Shown here one piece after another: positions 52,078 to 61,595 of a stretch of 64,000 nt of DNA. Both the position numbers and the translations under genes were made by a program. Within the stretch, counting starts at the first letter, position 1, and each line of letters starts with the position of its first letter. Origin of the DNA: UBA6168 sp964442355 (GTDB lineage: Bacteria > Bacteroidota > Bacteroidia > Chitinophagales > Saprospiraceae). The stretch lies in assembly GCA_964442355.1 (NCBI GenBank), contig CAYTZS010000005.1, forward strand, positions 1-64,000, given 5' to 3'. The notes under the pieces were generated by a model. It worked only from the letters and a program-made list of their open reading frames with translations, ran no database searches and was not told the origin of the DNA.

Positions 52078-55000
52078 AGAAAAAAGAAGAAGAAATCAAT
52101 GTGGCAGAATCGGCAGTTACCTTGCAGCATATCAAAAATGCCGTCGTGAACAGCGGCCTTAATGCTGAAGGAAACATTTATGTCGGAGATGTTCATAACT
52201 ACTTCGACACCCCCGAACCCTTCACTCCTCCCTCACTTCCCTTCACCCGCCCCGCCCCCCATATCCCCCGCCGAATCTTCAGAGAAAAGGACGCTGGAAA
52301 CACAGGACTTTTCGGCGGAAAGGAAAGTTTTGACTTGCTCGTAGAATTGGACAAGCACCCCCGAATCGTCCTGCTCGGCGATGCAGGCATGGGCAAGTCC
52401 ACTGAATTGGAGTGGATTTGCCACGAGTTGAAAGAAAGCGGGCAATATGTCCCGATTTACAGAAAACTCAACAGTTACAAGTCAAGTGGGGTTTACCTCG
52501 ATGATATTGACAAATTCGGCAGGGAACATGAAAGTAGCATCGTGCTTGTGCTCGATGGGCTTGACGAGCCGGACATGATGCCTGCTAAAGAAGCTATTGA
52601 AAAATTTGCAAACAATTTCCCGAATGCAAAAGTCTTGGTCAGTTGTCGCAGCAACGCTTATGCCGACAGCCTAACAGGCTTTGAAACCTATCAACTTGGC
52701 AAGCTCAGCTATTTGGATATTGAGGGATATGTCATGAAAACATTGGGGCATTCCGGGCAGGCTTTTCTTGACTTTTGGAGGCAGAAATACGCCTGGAACC
52801 AAAACCAGCTCATTGATAACCCATTTTTCTTGGTTCGAATTTGCGAGTTCGTTCAAGGGAACAACAACCGCCCGCCAGATTCATTGGGCGAGATGTTTGA
52901 ATACCTGATTGAAAAAAGCCTTGATTTGCGCCTCAAAAGTATCAGCAGGTTTGGAACAGGGAACTATGGAATATTTCGGCAGTCATGCAGGCAGTCACTT
53001 GAAAAACTGGCTTTTGTGATGGAATGCAAGGGTGACAATGTAATTTCAGAAACGGAATTTGCAGCCCTTGTCCCAAGCACCGATGAACAGGAGGTTTTGT
53101 TGGCAAAATCCTCTTTGCTCGAACAACAGGGTGCCGCTTGGCGCTTCGCCCACAACAACTTCCAGGAATACCTCGCCGCCAAAGCTCTTTCCCGTGCCAA
53201 AAATTTCAAGGCAATCAAAAAAGCCCTTGCTGCCAAGCCCGATTACCAGCGTCTGAAATGGACCTGGGTTAATGCCTTGTCTTTCCTGATGGGTTTGTGG
53301 AGCGACGACAACAAGTACAAGCAGCAATTGCTCGATTGGCTTGTAATAAACGACCTCGAACCGCTGATAAAGATTTGCAGCTTTGAGCGGGAAAAAGTTT
53401 CCCCCAAAGTCAGGGAACACATTTTCAAGCTTGTTTTTGAAAAATGCAAAAAGGAAGACCTCATCGTTGGCTCGCATTATTACAGCTATTGGGACATGGC
53501 GGAGTTTGGGGAAAGTGCCAATACCATGCGCTATCTCAACGAGGAACTCCGGGTTGCCAAAACCCAAACTGTGAAAGGAAATGCCCTTGTGCTGCTAAAG
53601 GCGATGCGTCGGAACTTCCTCACTGACATTGCTGAAAAAGCTGATTTGAAGGCACTTCTGTTGCAGAATATTTATGATTTTGACCAGAATACCGCTGAAA
53701 ACCGCCACTATGCTATGGAGGCGTTGTTCCAGTTGTTTGGCAAAATGAGCGAAGGGGAGGCAGTAAAAATGGTGGAGACGTTTTTTGATAGGGAACATGC
53801 CCTGGAACGCTCGTCTGCATACATTATCATTGAAAAACATACCCTCCAAGTTCAATTCATGGAGCGTTTGATTGGACGCATTCGTGACCTGAACGACCAT
53901 CACTGGAAGAAGGGGAAAATACATTACGTAGAAGAAGACTGGCGGATAGAAAACTGTTTTAAAAACGCAGACAGCGAAGAAGTGCTGATCAGTTTTTTCG
54001 AAATGTATTCCCGCTCGGTTGAAAACAGGTGGGATGACAGGCACAAGCCCTTAAATCTGATGCTTGAAAAATTGGATGGAATGACCCTTTCCAAGCAAGG
54101 AGTCGAGCGGGTTTTTCATGCAATGAAAAGTCGTTTTTCCGATTGGCTGGCTCACCCTACGGAAGCCAAAAGAGAAGTCATTCTGAAATTCATCGAAAAA
54201 AACGGATTGCGACATGAATTCTTCAAGTCCATTATTGATGCAAGAGAAATTTGGGCAGGTTGGGTATCACCATATTTTCTTGATGAAGAAGGAATTGAAT
54301 ATGTGGTTGATAAATTCAGACAAGGAAAACTTGATAAGGACTGGTTGACCAAATATCATTGGTGGGTTGGAAGACAGGATGAATCGCTTTTGTCCAAATT
54401 GAACCAACGATTGAACGAAGTAGGCGATGAACCTTTTCCTATGCCGGACTTCAAACCACCTATAGATTACGACCAAGTCAGAAAAGAAAAGCTGTTGGTA
54501 GAGAAAACCCTTTATTTCAATAGGGGGAAATACATCCAGGAACTGGAAGATATTTTCATTTTCTTCGGGAAAAGCAGTTTCAAGAAGCATGAAATTTATG
54601 ATGTGAAGGCGGAGAAAGCCAAGGAAAACAGGGATGAAGATGTTTACGACCGATACCCTACCATGCTCATTTGGATGATTGACGACCATCCCAATATGAG
54701 TAGGGATGAATTGAAAGCGCTTGTAGGCGAGCGATGGGAATGGATTTCCATCAACTCCATCCAAAAATACGTTCAAAACCACCATCAGGAAATCGAAAAA
54801 GACCCAAATCTCGGATTGAGCGATGAGGAAAAAGCCTACGTCAAAAACTGGTGCGACGCTCACCGCACCAAGATTGATTGGAACGGTCAGCATACCTACG
54901 CAGATGTTGCTTTTATATGGTTTGTCACCCACTACCCTTTCACCCACTACCCTTCGGATACCTACTTGCAAATGGTCGGCTCCGGGCTTCAAAATCATGG

Positions 55001-55883
55001 TGTACAAGCCAACATGTTAGAGTTTGTGGAGCAACACAAGCCAGAGCTTTCATCTCAACTGAAAGAACGGATACTTGATAACATAAGGTCAGGAAAAGTG
55101 CAAGGGTATGAACTACACCTACATTTTGATTTCGTCAAAAACCACCAAATAACGGAAGCGCTCTATGACTTGCATCCACACATCGAAGAAACTGGCGGTT
55201 ATTCTTGTGAGGCGCTCCGGGTTTACATTTCATTGGGCGGTGACGACGATCACCTTCTCAACCTGCTGGAACGCATTACTCCCACTCCTGAAGACTACCG
55301 AGAAAGCATCCTTCTCGACCATTTCTCTGCCAAGAAGAACAAGGTATTTGAAAAAATCCTACTCCAAAAACTCACTACTTCAACCGAGCCGGAGTATCAA
55401 CTGACCTACGCCCGTTATTTGGTCAGGCAGCACAATCTGGTCGGGCTGCAATTTTTGGCCGACTATATCGAGCGGGAGAAAAAATCGCCGTTTTCAACGC
55501 ACGCCGGCAACCCAGATTACTTGTTCGAGAATCCCAAAGGAGTCCCGCTTATGTTGCGGTTTTACGATTACGGGAATGATCCCAACATCCCACAAGACAG
55601 TTTCGACCGTATTTCAAGCATTGGGCGCAACATGCTCCTGCACCTCGCCACCTGTCAGAACCGACGTTATTTTCCAATTGTGAGAAAAGCCATTCGGTGG
55701 TATTTGCGCAAGCAAACCTGCCTGAACAAACTTCCCGAAGTATTGAAAAAGCAATTAAAAATTTCCCGACCGGAAGCTTTGAAACAACTACGCTACCTCT
55801 TGAAAGACCTTGAGCACAACTACTACCAAAAAGAACAGGTGACCATTGAAGAAGCCGTTCAAACTTGGGAAAAACTATCATGA
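52074..55883 (+). CDS. NACHT-like STAND NTPase with helical repeats
   Basis: About 1269 residues. No ATG exists before the first conserved motif. The TTG at 52074, overlapping the upstream TGA, gives coupling; an upstream TTG (52047) or GTG (52101) are alternatives. The N-terminal motif IKNAVVNSGLNAEGNIYVGD (20-39) matches four other operon proteins. The NTPase has Walker A LLGDAGMGKST (100-110), Walker B SIVLVLDGLDE (155-165, NACHT-like), and KVLVSCRSNAY. A winged-helix-like region with AWRFAHNNFQEYLAAKAL follows, then ~850 residues of HEAT-like repeats. Related bacterial NACHT proteins are anti-phage sensors that oligomerise when triggered. No separate effector domain is visible, so partners must supply it. 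Confidence 0.85.
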   Translation: MKKKEEEINVAESAVTLQHIKNAVVNSGLNAEGNIYVGDVHNYFDTPEPFTPPSLPFTRPAPHIPRRIFREKDAGNTGLFGGKESFDLLVELDKHPRIVLLGDAGMGKSTELEWICHELKESGQYVPIYRKLNSYKSSGVYLDDIDKFGREHESSIVLVLDGLDEPDMMPAKEAIEKFANNFPNAKVLVSCRSNAYADSLTGFETYQLGKLSYLDIEGYVMKTLGHSGQAFLDFWRQKYAWNQNQLIDNPFFLVRICEFVQGNNNRPPDSLGEMFEYLIEKSLDLRLKSISRFGTGNYGIFRQSCRQSLEKLAFVMECKGDNVISETEFAALVPSTDEQEVLLAKSSLLEQQGAAWRFAHNNFQEYLAAKALSRAKNFKAIKKALAAKPDYQRLKWTWVNALSFLMGLWSDDNKYKQQLLDWLVINDLEPLIKICSFEREKVSPKVREHIFKLVFEKCKKEDLIVGSHYYSYWDMAEFGESANTMRYLNEELRVAKTQTVKGNALVLLKAMRRNFLTDIAEKADLKALLLQNIYDFDQNTAENRHYAMEALFQLFGKMSEGEAVKMVETFFDREHALERSSAYIIIEKHTLQVQFMERLIGRIRDLNDHHWKKGKIHYVEEDWRIENCFKNADSEEVLISFFEMYSRSVENRWDDRHKPLNLMLEKLDGMTLSKQGVERVFHAMKSRFSDWLAHPTEAKREVILKFIEKNGLRHEFFKSIIDAREIWAGWVSPYFLDEEGIEYVVDKFRQGKLDKDWLTKYHWWVGRQDESLLSKLNQRLNEVGDEPFPMPDFKPPIDYDQVRKEKLLVEKTLYFNRGKYIQELEDIFIFFGKSSFKKHEIYDVKAEKAKENRDEDVYDRYPTMLIWMIDDHPNMSRDELKALVGERWEWISINSIQKYVQNHHQEIEKDPNLGLSDEEKAYVKNWCDAHRTKIDWNGQHTYADVAFIWFVTHYPFTHYPSDTYLQMVGSGLQNHGVQANMLEFVEQHKPELSSQLKERILDNIRSGKVQGYELHLHFDFVKNHQITEALYDLHPHIEETGGYSCEALRVYISLGGDDDHLLNLLERITPTPEDYRESILLDHFSAKKNKVFEKILLQKLTTSTEPEYQLTYARYLVRQHNLVGLQFLADYIEREKKSPFSTHAGNPDYLFENPKGVPLMLRFYDYGNDPNIPQDSFDRISSIGRNMLLHLATCQNRRYFPIVRKAIRWYLRKQTCLNKLPEVLKKQLKISRPEALKQLRYLLKDLEHNYYQKEQVTIEEAVQTWEKLS

Positions 55884-55886
55884 ACC

Positions 55887-57416
55887 ATGTGCAATCACCA
55901 ACACTCCAAGCCCTATATCCTCAGCCTATCCACCAATTGCTCTATCCAGTCGTGGTATGCCCAAGCCGACACCTCCAGCATGGATTACCCCGACCTGTCG
56001 CACGACGGCAAGGGGCTTTGCATCTTCCACAGCAAAGACCGCAAATGGAAAAACGCCAACCATTGTGGAGAGCGGTTTGCCGAACTTTTCCAAGTGATGG
56101 CGGCAGATGAGCGGTTGGAGGAAATGGATTTCCGGGAGGTCATTCTGACGGGCTTCAAACTCAATGAAGCGTCGGAAATGCTGGGCAATGCCGCTGCTTC
56201 CGGAGAAAAGTGCATCTTGGTGGGCGGCACGGAGGCAACGAAACCCGTGCGGTTCCAAGGGGCGAGGTTCTTGGACAAACTGGTGTTCTGCGATTTTGCC
56301 TGTGCCGAGTCAGTGGACTTTGACGAAGCTGTATTCAAGGATGTCGTTGTGGTGGAGCGCTGCCAGTTTCAGGCGTACCTGTCGTTCATTGGCGGCTGTC
56401 GTTTTGATCAGAACTTCGTCATGGAGCAGTGCGAGTGCGAGGAGGTTGTCAGTTTCAACGAAGCGGTTTTCATGCACCAGTTGCACGTCACAGATGTGCG
56501 TTTCGGGAACGGTGCCATCTTCGAGGAGGCGAGACAAATTGCAGATGACCTGATTTGCCAGTTCACGAATGTCCAGTTCGACTGCTACACCTCCTTTTCC
56601 AATGGCGGCTTCAATTCTTCCATCACCTTCGACACTTGTCGTTTTGGGGCGGAGACCCATTTCGAGAACACGGTTTTTCGGAAGCGGCTGCAAATCGGAG
56701 AACCACTGGTGGAAGAAAAAATCTTCTTCTTGGGCACCCGCCCCGGCGTGAAGTTGTTCGAGAACGCCGTGGACGTCGAACTGGCTGAGGACAGCTTTGG
56801 TGCAGCCGGTCAAATCATTTTCCAGAACGCCAACCTGTTCAATTTCAACCCAGCGTTCAAGGAGAAGTTGCGGACTTTAGAACTGAACCACCAAGTCGAA
56901 ATCCGGGAAGGCTGCATGCTCTACCGAACTTCCATCGAGCGGGTGTTCGACTACTCGCAGTTGGGACAGTATTTGGCGGAAGACCTTGCACGGGTATTTG
57001 CACGCTTTTTTGAAACGAAGTACCTGCGTTCCCTAAAGGTGGATGTGTTGCGTGACCTGACAGCGGAAAAGATTCGGGTCATTTTTCACACCGATGAGTC
57101 CATGAGCATTGCCGAATTTGAAGCCTTGTTGCAGGACGCTCAGATAGAGATGCTTGCATTGATGGCGTCACCACCTAAGCAAGCAGGTACTGTAATGACC
57201 GACCATTTGCTGCAATTGACCAATATCTTGCAGCGGTTGGCTGTGGCGCAATCGCTGCCCTTGTTGGAGCAGTTCTTTGCCCAAAGGGATGGGGATGCCA
57301 TTGAAAGGGTACGGGAATTACTCAACGTGACAATTCATGTACACTTGAAAAATGCCATAATAAATAGCCAAATAGATGCTGGCGGCAACTTCTTCATCGG
57401 CGACTCCACACACTAA
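55887..57416 (+). CDS. Pentapeptide-like beta-helix protein with IGD-motif tail
   Basis: 509 residues. The N-terminal ~65 residues are Cys/His-rich (MCNHQHSKPYIL, GLCIFHSKDRKWKNANHC) and could bind zinc. Residues ~85-310 are pentapeptide-type repeats with A/F at regular steps (VRFQGARFLDKLVFCDFACAESVDFDEAVF), expected to form a right-handed beta-helix. A helical part follows (~330-480). The tail HLKNAIINSQIDAGGNFFIGD (486-506) is the shared operon motif at the very C-terminus. It lies 3 bp after the STAND gene. Such beta-helices often mediate binding; role unknown. Confidence 0.8.
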   Translation: MCNHQHSKPYILSLSTNCSIQSWYAQADTSSMDYPDLSHDGKGLCIFHSKDRKWKNANHCGERFAELFQVMAADERLEEMDFREVILTGFKLNEASEMLGNAAASGEKCILVGGTEATKPVRFQGARFLDKLVFCDFACAESVDFDEAVFKDVVVVERCQFQAYLSFIGGCRFDQNFVMEQCECEEVVSFNEAVFMHQLHVTDVRFGNGAIFEEARQIADDLICQFTNVQFDCYTSFSNGGFNSSITFDTCRFGAETHFENTVFRKRLQIGEPLVEEKIFFLGTRPGVKLFENAVDVELAEDSFGAAGQIIFQNANLFNFNPAFKEKLRTLELNHQVEIREGCMLYRTSIERVFDYSQLGQYLAEDLARVFARFFETKYLRSLKVDVLRDLTAEKIRVIFHTDESMSIAEFEALLQDAQIEMLALMASPPKQAGTVMTDHLLQLTNILQRLAVAQSLPLLEQFFAQRDGDAIERVRELLNVTIHVHLKNAIINSQIDAGGNFFIGDSTH

Positions 57417-57451
57417 CATCAAATCACTTCACCATCAAAACAAAAAGACTT

Positions 57452-58216
57452 ATGCTCGAAGCTGCAAAAAAGTACGTCCTGTCCCTTCTTCTCGAAAATG
57501 AAGAAGTCAAAAACTTCCCTAAGGATTTCACCACTGCCGCTGTGCAGTGGATTCGCTCCTGGTTCCTGAAAGACGACCCGTCGGCGGAGGTTGTCGTCAA
57601 TCTATCTGGCAATGAAGAGGCTAAGACTAAAATCATTGAAGCCAAGCTGCCCCAGTTGTTGGAAGACCCTCGATTCGTTGAGGAGTTGAAATCCAAGCTC
57701 GGCGAATATGAACAACGAATAAATCGTGTAAAAAACCTGGTGGATGAGAAATCCGAGATAGATGCTGGAGGGAGCGTTACGATTGGTGATAAGGGGAAAG
57801 CTCAGGCCGATGACGGATACACCCAGAAAAACATCGTCAAGGGTAAGGTCAAGGCGGGCAAGGATGTCCATATCGGTGATACCCATTATCGTGCGGGAGA
57901 TAATTTCAACATTGTTAATAACTACTTCCAACATCCATCTGCAGGCGTCGCTATGCCCGTTACCGCACTTGCCAGTTTGAAAGAGGAACTGCGTAAGCTG
58001 GTTGCCAAAGGGAACAGCGGCGCAGCTATTGCACAGCTTATGGACCTGAGCGGACAAACGGAAGATTTCCAGAACACAGCTATCCACCTTTCCGGCAGAT
58101 GGTCGGAACTTACCCGTCAAAGAAACAATAGCACTCTAAGTGTTGCAGATGCAACACTTGAAAGGGCTAGGATTGATGTAGCAGTGTTGGAATTGATAAA
58201 AGAACTACCGGGATGA
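57452..58216 (+). CDS. EAD11-like adaptor with two IGD motifs
   Basis: 254 residues. Helices fill 1-95. Residues ~93-113 carry RVKNLVDEKSEIDAGGSVTIGD, and a second copy is at 132-143 (KVKAGKDVHIGD), followed by YRAGDNFNIVNNYF. Residues ~173-254 resemble effector-associated domain 11: SLKEELRKLVAKGNSGAAIAQLMDL, then LSGRWSELTRQRNNSTLS, then RIDVAVLELIKELPG. EADs are thought to join effectors and sensors by like-with-like binding. The same fold appears at the C-terminus of the STAND-SIR2 protein at 61596-63935. This last gene of the plus-strand operon is therefore the best candidate bridge between the two strands' proteins. Confidence 0.78.
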   Translation: MLEAAKKYVLSLLLENEEVKNFPKDFTTAAVQWIRSWFLKDDPSAEVVVNLSGNEEAKTKIIEAKLPQLLEDPRFVEELKSKLGEYEQRINRVKNLVDEKSEIDAGGSVTIGDKGKAQADDGYTQKNIVKGKVKAGKDVHIGDTHYRAGDNFNIVNNYFQHPSAGVAMPVTALASLKEELRKLVAKGNSGAAIAQLMDLSGQTEDFQNTAIHLSGRWSELTRQRNNSTLSVADATLERARIDVAVLELIKELPG

Positions 58217-58317
58217 GTTAACATACACAACAAATCCGTAGGGACAGCCAACGACAGAGCAAGAATATCTACTCGTTTAAAAGTTTTAAAGCTGGGTTTT
58301 ATGTCCATGGAAGCCCC

Positions 58318-58827
58318 CTACCCCCCACACCTAAAACACTCCAAAAACTGCGAAGCTGTTTGCCCGGTATAAGGATTCGTGGGAGGGCATGAAAGGCATT
58401 TGTAGGTGAGGAATACCTCAGGGCAAATCATGTTGTCCGAACTATTCAGCCACCAATAATCGTATTGCGCCGTATAGACGGAATCCAATACATAGCTATC
58501 CAACTTCTTCAAGGAGACTGGCTGGTCTTGAACAAGGCTGGTTGAAATACTAGCCCGCTTGAGCTTGATGTTCAACCTGACTTCATAATCGCTCATGTCA
58601 ATCTTAGCCAGCCTTTCCATCGTTTTCGGGTCAAGGTGGAAACGCATGATGGGGTCACAGATTTCCTGAGTGCCGTTAAAGGTAATTTCCCTGTCGTATC
58701 CATCCAAAACGATGAAACCTCCCTTGTAATCCGGGTCCAGCGGATTGCTGTCCAGCTCAAAATCAAGGGACTTAAGGCACGAGGAGGCAAGGAATACCAC
58801 CGAAAGCAATGCAAATAAAGTCTTCAT
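58318..58827 (-). CDS. Small lipoprotein
   Basis: 169 residues. The signal peptide ends in a lipobox, VVFLASSC17, so Cys17 should be lipidated and the protein anchored in a membrane facing the periplasm or surface. The mature part is probably beta-rich and has six Cys, with a C-terminal CLSCPP...CFRCGG arrangement suggesting disulfides or metal. No family recognised. It lies 4 bp after the PEGA-like gene and is convergent with the large operon (101-bp gap without a clear terminator). Confidence 0.75.
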   Translation of the reverse strand: MKTLFALLSVVFLASSCLKSLDFELDSNPLDPDYKGGFIVLDGYDREITFNGTQEICDPIMRFHLDPKTMERLAKIDMSDYEVRLNIKLKRASISTSLVQDQPVSLKKLDSYVLDSVYTAQYDYWWLNSSDNMICPEVFLTYKCLSCPPTNPYTGQTASQFLECFRCGG

Positions 58828-58831
58828 GTCT

Positions 58832-59530
58832 TCAGAAATTTAAGGTTAAACCAACGCCATCCAAGCCTAAACTCACACCCGAAAGCTCTAAGGGGCGCTG
58901 AGGCGTTGGCAGGACAGGCCTCTCCACGGATTTCATAAAATTATACCCTTTCCAAGAAAAGTAACAGGCCCCTACCGATAACCCACCAAGTGCACACAAG
59001 GTTACCTTGCCGTTCTTGGACCTTTTCTTCGACTCGGCAAACCTGCGCTCGTAATCAATGATCTGTGCCGTGGAGGAGGTGTGCTCATACTTTTCCTTCC
59101 ATTCGAAGGCTTCCTTTTGGTAACGCCTGGCCCTGATCCAAGCGATGGTGCTGCCTGCCACCAGCAGCCCCGTGCTGGCGTACGGCACTACTTTTTTTCT
59201 GATGACCAGATGGTTGTAGTCTGAAAGGGCCTGGCGGTAGTCCTGCACCTCCTTGCTGATGGCAAGCTTTTCCCTGATGGTGATGGTTTCATTGGGCACT
59301 ACCACAATGGTCTTCTTGATAGTTTCATAATAAGGCGCCCAAAGCGTAAGCTCATAAGTGCCAGCTGGCAATACCAGTTTTGTTTGGTGCTGCACAAGCG
59401 TATCACCTATCTTGGCGATTGTGGCGCCGATGGGTGGCTTGGTCAAGAGCACAACAGTTCCACTTTCTTGTGCCGAAGAAGAAAAGACAATCGATAGCAA
59501 AATAGCGAGTACGGCGAGTTGGTTTCTCAT
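58832..59530 (-). CDS. PEGA-like membrane protein
   Basis: 232 residues from ATG 59530; an in-frame TTG nine codons upstream is less likely. A signal peptide (LAVLAILLSIVFSSSAQE) is followed by a PEGA-like domain (~21-85: VVLLTKPPIGATIAKIGDT, then LPAGTYELTLWAPYYE), typical of surface proteins binding carbohydrate or protein. Two later hydrophobic stretches (VVPYASTGLLVAGSTIAW; VTLCALGGLSVGACYFSW) flank a charged helical segment. It precedes the lipoprotein gene by 4 bp and follows the STAND gene by 138 bp. Its link to the conflict genes is unclear. Confidence 0.7.
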   Translation of the reverse strand: MRNQLAVLAILLSIVFSSSAQESGTVVLLTKPPIGATIAKIGDTLVQHQTKLVLPAGTYELTLWAPYYETIKKTIVVVPNETITIREKLAISKEVQDYRQALSDYNHLVIRKKVVPYASTGLLVAGSTIAWIRARRYQKEAFEWKEKYEHTSSTAQIIDYERRFAESKKRSKNGKVTLCALGGLSVGACYFSWKGYNFMKSVERPVLPTPQRPLELSGVSLGLDGVGLTLNF

Positions 59531-59668
59531 GTGGATTTTGTTTGCGCTAATATCCAAAATACTTCTATAATTCTGCTCAGATAGGAGATGAATTTCTTAT
59601 CTCCGAAGGCCCACCTCACCTCAGACAACGTACTACCACCATTGAGCGGTTTGTTTCTCAATGCGCCA

Positions 59669-61558
59669 TTAAGGCAACCAAACTTCTATTTGCCCCTGTG
59701 GAGCTTGGGAGTTAAGGTGTCGATTATAGATGACCATTAAATCAGTTTTGAAGTTATCATGAACATAATTTTGAAGTTCTTCCGCCTTGTCTCTGTCTTC
59801 GTCGTGGAAATATTTTATACAAGGGGAATAATCCATGTTAACCAATTCGACGCTTGGAACAGTATAACCATTTTTTTTCAGACTGCCCCTAATGTTTTTG
59901 GCTAAATCTTCGTCTTGACCGTACTGGATGAAAATAGTGTACAGCAATTTTTTTGACTGTTTTATAGTGTTTTCCAATTGTGTAGGACTTGCTGATTTGG
60001 CTTTTGGAATAGCAGCTTCGGAAGACAATGAATCTAACATATTTGTAAAATTTTTAAAAGATTCTTTTTGCGCTACTACAACCTCAATTTGTTTTTCAGT
60101 AGCCATGCGAGCTTTGTTAGCTTCTTGATATTTCATAACAGCAATCAAGCCAAATGCAAGGGCAAACACACTCAGCACAATAGCAAGCCGAGTGCGCCAC
60201 CGGGCACGAGCGGCATTTTTTTCAGCTTCATTCCGAAGTTGTTGTTCTTTTTCTGCTATTTGGCGTGCTTCCGTGAGTTCATACTCTCTTTTTCGTTCTT
60301 TCTCTTCTGCCTCCATTTTGCTTTCATAAAGTTTTCGTTTGTTTTTCGATTTTAAGATGGGAGCTATCAAAGCATCATGACTTAGCTCATAGGTATAGCC
60401 GCCCTGAAGACTCGGCTCTGCCCGCAAAAGGTGACTATTAACTAATTTGCTTAGTGTTTCCGGGGCTATGGAGTATACTTTGAAGATTAGTCCTTCATAA
60501 AGGGAAAGTCGGCGCTCTTCTTCTTCATAAATTAAACCTTCCTCTATTAACCTTCTTACTGGCAACTGCTCATCGGCAGAGAATTGATTCAATTGGTCTT
60601 CATAAAAATTGCTGAGTATGGCTGCAAAATCCCCCATTTCATCTGGACTTATTGTACCACCTCCCTTATAAATGGCTATTCGTTCTGCGTGATTACAGAG
60701 CATTTGTAACTGAAAAGGTTCGTAACCGCCCTGCCAGTCTCCCAAGAATTCCAACATGGCTTGAATAGTTGTTTCTTCAAATTCAAAGGTCGGCGAGTTG
60801 AAATTCTCACCAGTCAAACGGGCGGGTTGCGTGATTGCCTCTCTTGCTTGTTGCATACTAAGGGGCTTCAATTCATAAGTTTGTTCCAATAGTCCAGGCA
60901 AGAATCCACTCAGCAGGCTTAACCGATCTGAACGAATGGCGAACAGAACCTTTACGGCGAGTGGTTTGCATAGCAATTCCAATTCTTCATCGTTAAGGGA
61001 TTCCTTGCCTAGAGTGAAATCGCTCTGTAGGGCATCCCCGACTTCTTTGGGCAAGGTAATGTTTTGAGTGTCGGATAGCTGTTGTCTCAATTCAGCTACC
61101 ATCTGAGGCGGGTATGTGAAAATCTCCTCCGCTTCGTCTATGGAGAGGAGGATGGCTTGGCTTTCCCGGTTTTCCAATTGGATTTTTTTTAGGGCAACCC
61201 ACAAGGAGTTGTTTCCAGGAGGAAAACGGGCAAGCAAAGGTGGAAGCTCCTGCGTACCGCTCAATTGCCTTATATTCATAAGAATGGAAAAGATGGGGGT
61301 TGCCAACTCATTGCCATTCCAAGCACCAAGGCGGAGTTTTACTACTAATACATGCCGCTGCCTGATAATGGGAAAAACGCCTGCCTCCAGAAGTGATGTC
61401 TTGCCCATTCCGGATTTACCGTACAATACTGCCAACCGCTCTACTGCGAGCTTTGTCAAAAGGTCGTTTACTTCCCTACTTCTTGCAAAAAAAAGCTGTT
61501 GCTCGCCCTCCTGAAAGGGGCGGATGCCAGGGTAGCGATGATGGTATACGGGTTTCAT
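59669..61558 (-). CDS. nSTAND1 NTPase with transmembrane helix and SPOR/LytR_C-like tail
   Basis: 629 residues. The start YPGIRPFQEGEQQLFFAR is the signature entry of nSTAND1 domains. Walker A GKSGMGKTS is at 47-55, Walker B is AILLSIDEAEEIF, and VLFAIRSDRLSLL and YELKPLSMQQAREAI follow. A winged-helix end (YELSHDALIAPIL) leads to a charged coiled coil (~410-455) and one transmembrane helix (~457-478). After a linker the last ~95 residues (LYTIFIQYGQDEDLAKNIRGSLKKNGYTVP, then IKYFHDEDRDKAEELQNYV) resemble LytR_C/SPOR-type domains. The layout suggests a cytoplasmic sensor-switch with an extracytoplasmic or envelope module. It lies 37 bp after the STAND-SIR2-like gene. Confidence 0.85.
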   Translation of the reverse strand: MKPVYHHRYPGIRPFQEGEQQLFFARSREVNDLLTKLAVERLAVLYGKSGMGKTSLLEAGVFPIIRQRHVLVVKLRLGAWNGNELATPIFSILMNIRQLSGTQELPPLLARFPPGNNSLWVALKKIQLENRESQAILLSIDEAEEIFTYPPQMVAELRQQLSDTQNITLPKEVGDALQSDFTLGKESLNDEELELLCKPLAVKVLFAIRSDRLSLLSGFLPGLLEQTYELKPLSMQQAREAITQPARLTGENFNSPTFEFEETTIQAMLEFLGDWQGGYEPFQLQMLCNHAERIAIYKGGGTISPDEMGDFAAILSNFYEDQLNQFSADEQLPVRRLIEEGLIYEEEERRLSLYEGLIFKVYSIAPETLSKLVNSHLLRAEPSLQGGYTYELSHDALIAPILKSKNKRKLYESKMEAEEKERKREYELTEARQIAEKEQQLRNEAEKNAARARWRTRLAIVLSVFALAFGLIAVMKYQEANKARMATEKQIEVVVAQKESFKNFTNMLDSLSSEAAIPKAKSASPTQLENTIKQSKKLLYTIFIQYGQDEDLAKNIRGSLKKNGYTVPSVELVNMDYSPCIKYFHDEDRDKAEELQNYVHDNFKTDLMVIYNRHLNSQAPQGQIEVWLP

Positions 61559-61595
61559 GTTAATTTTAGCATTTGCCTGATTTGGTAACAGCCTA

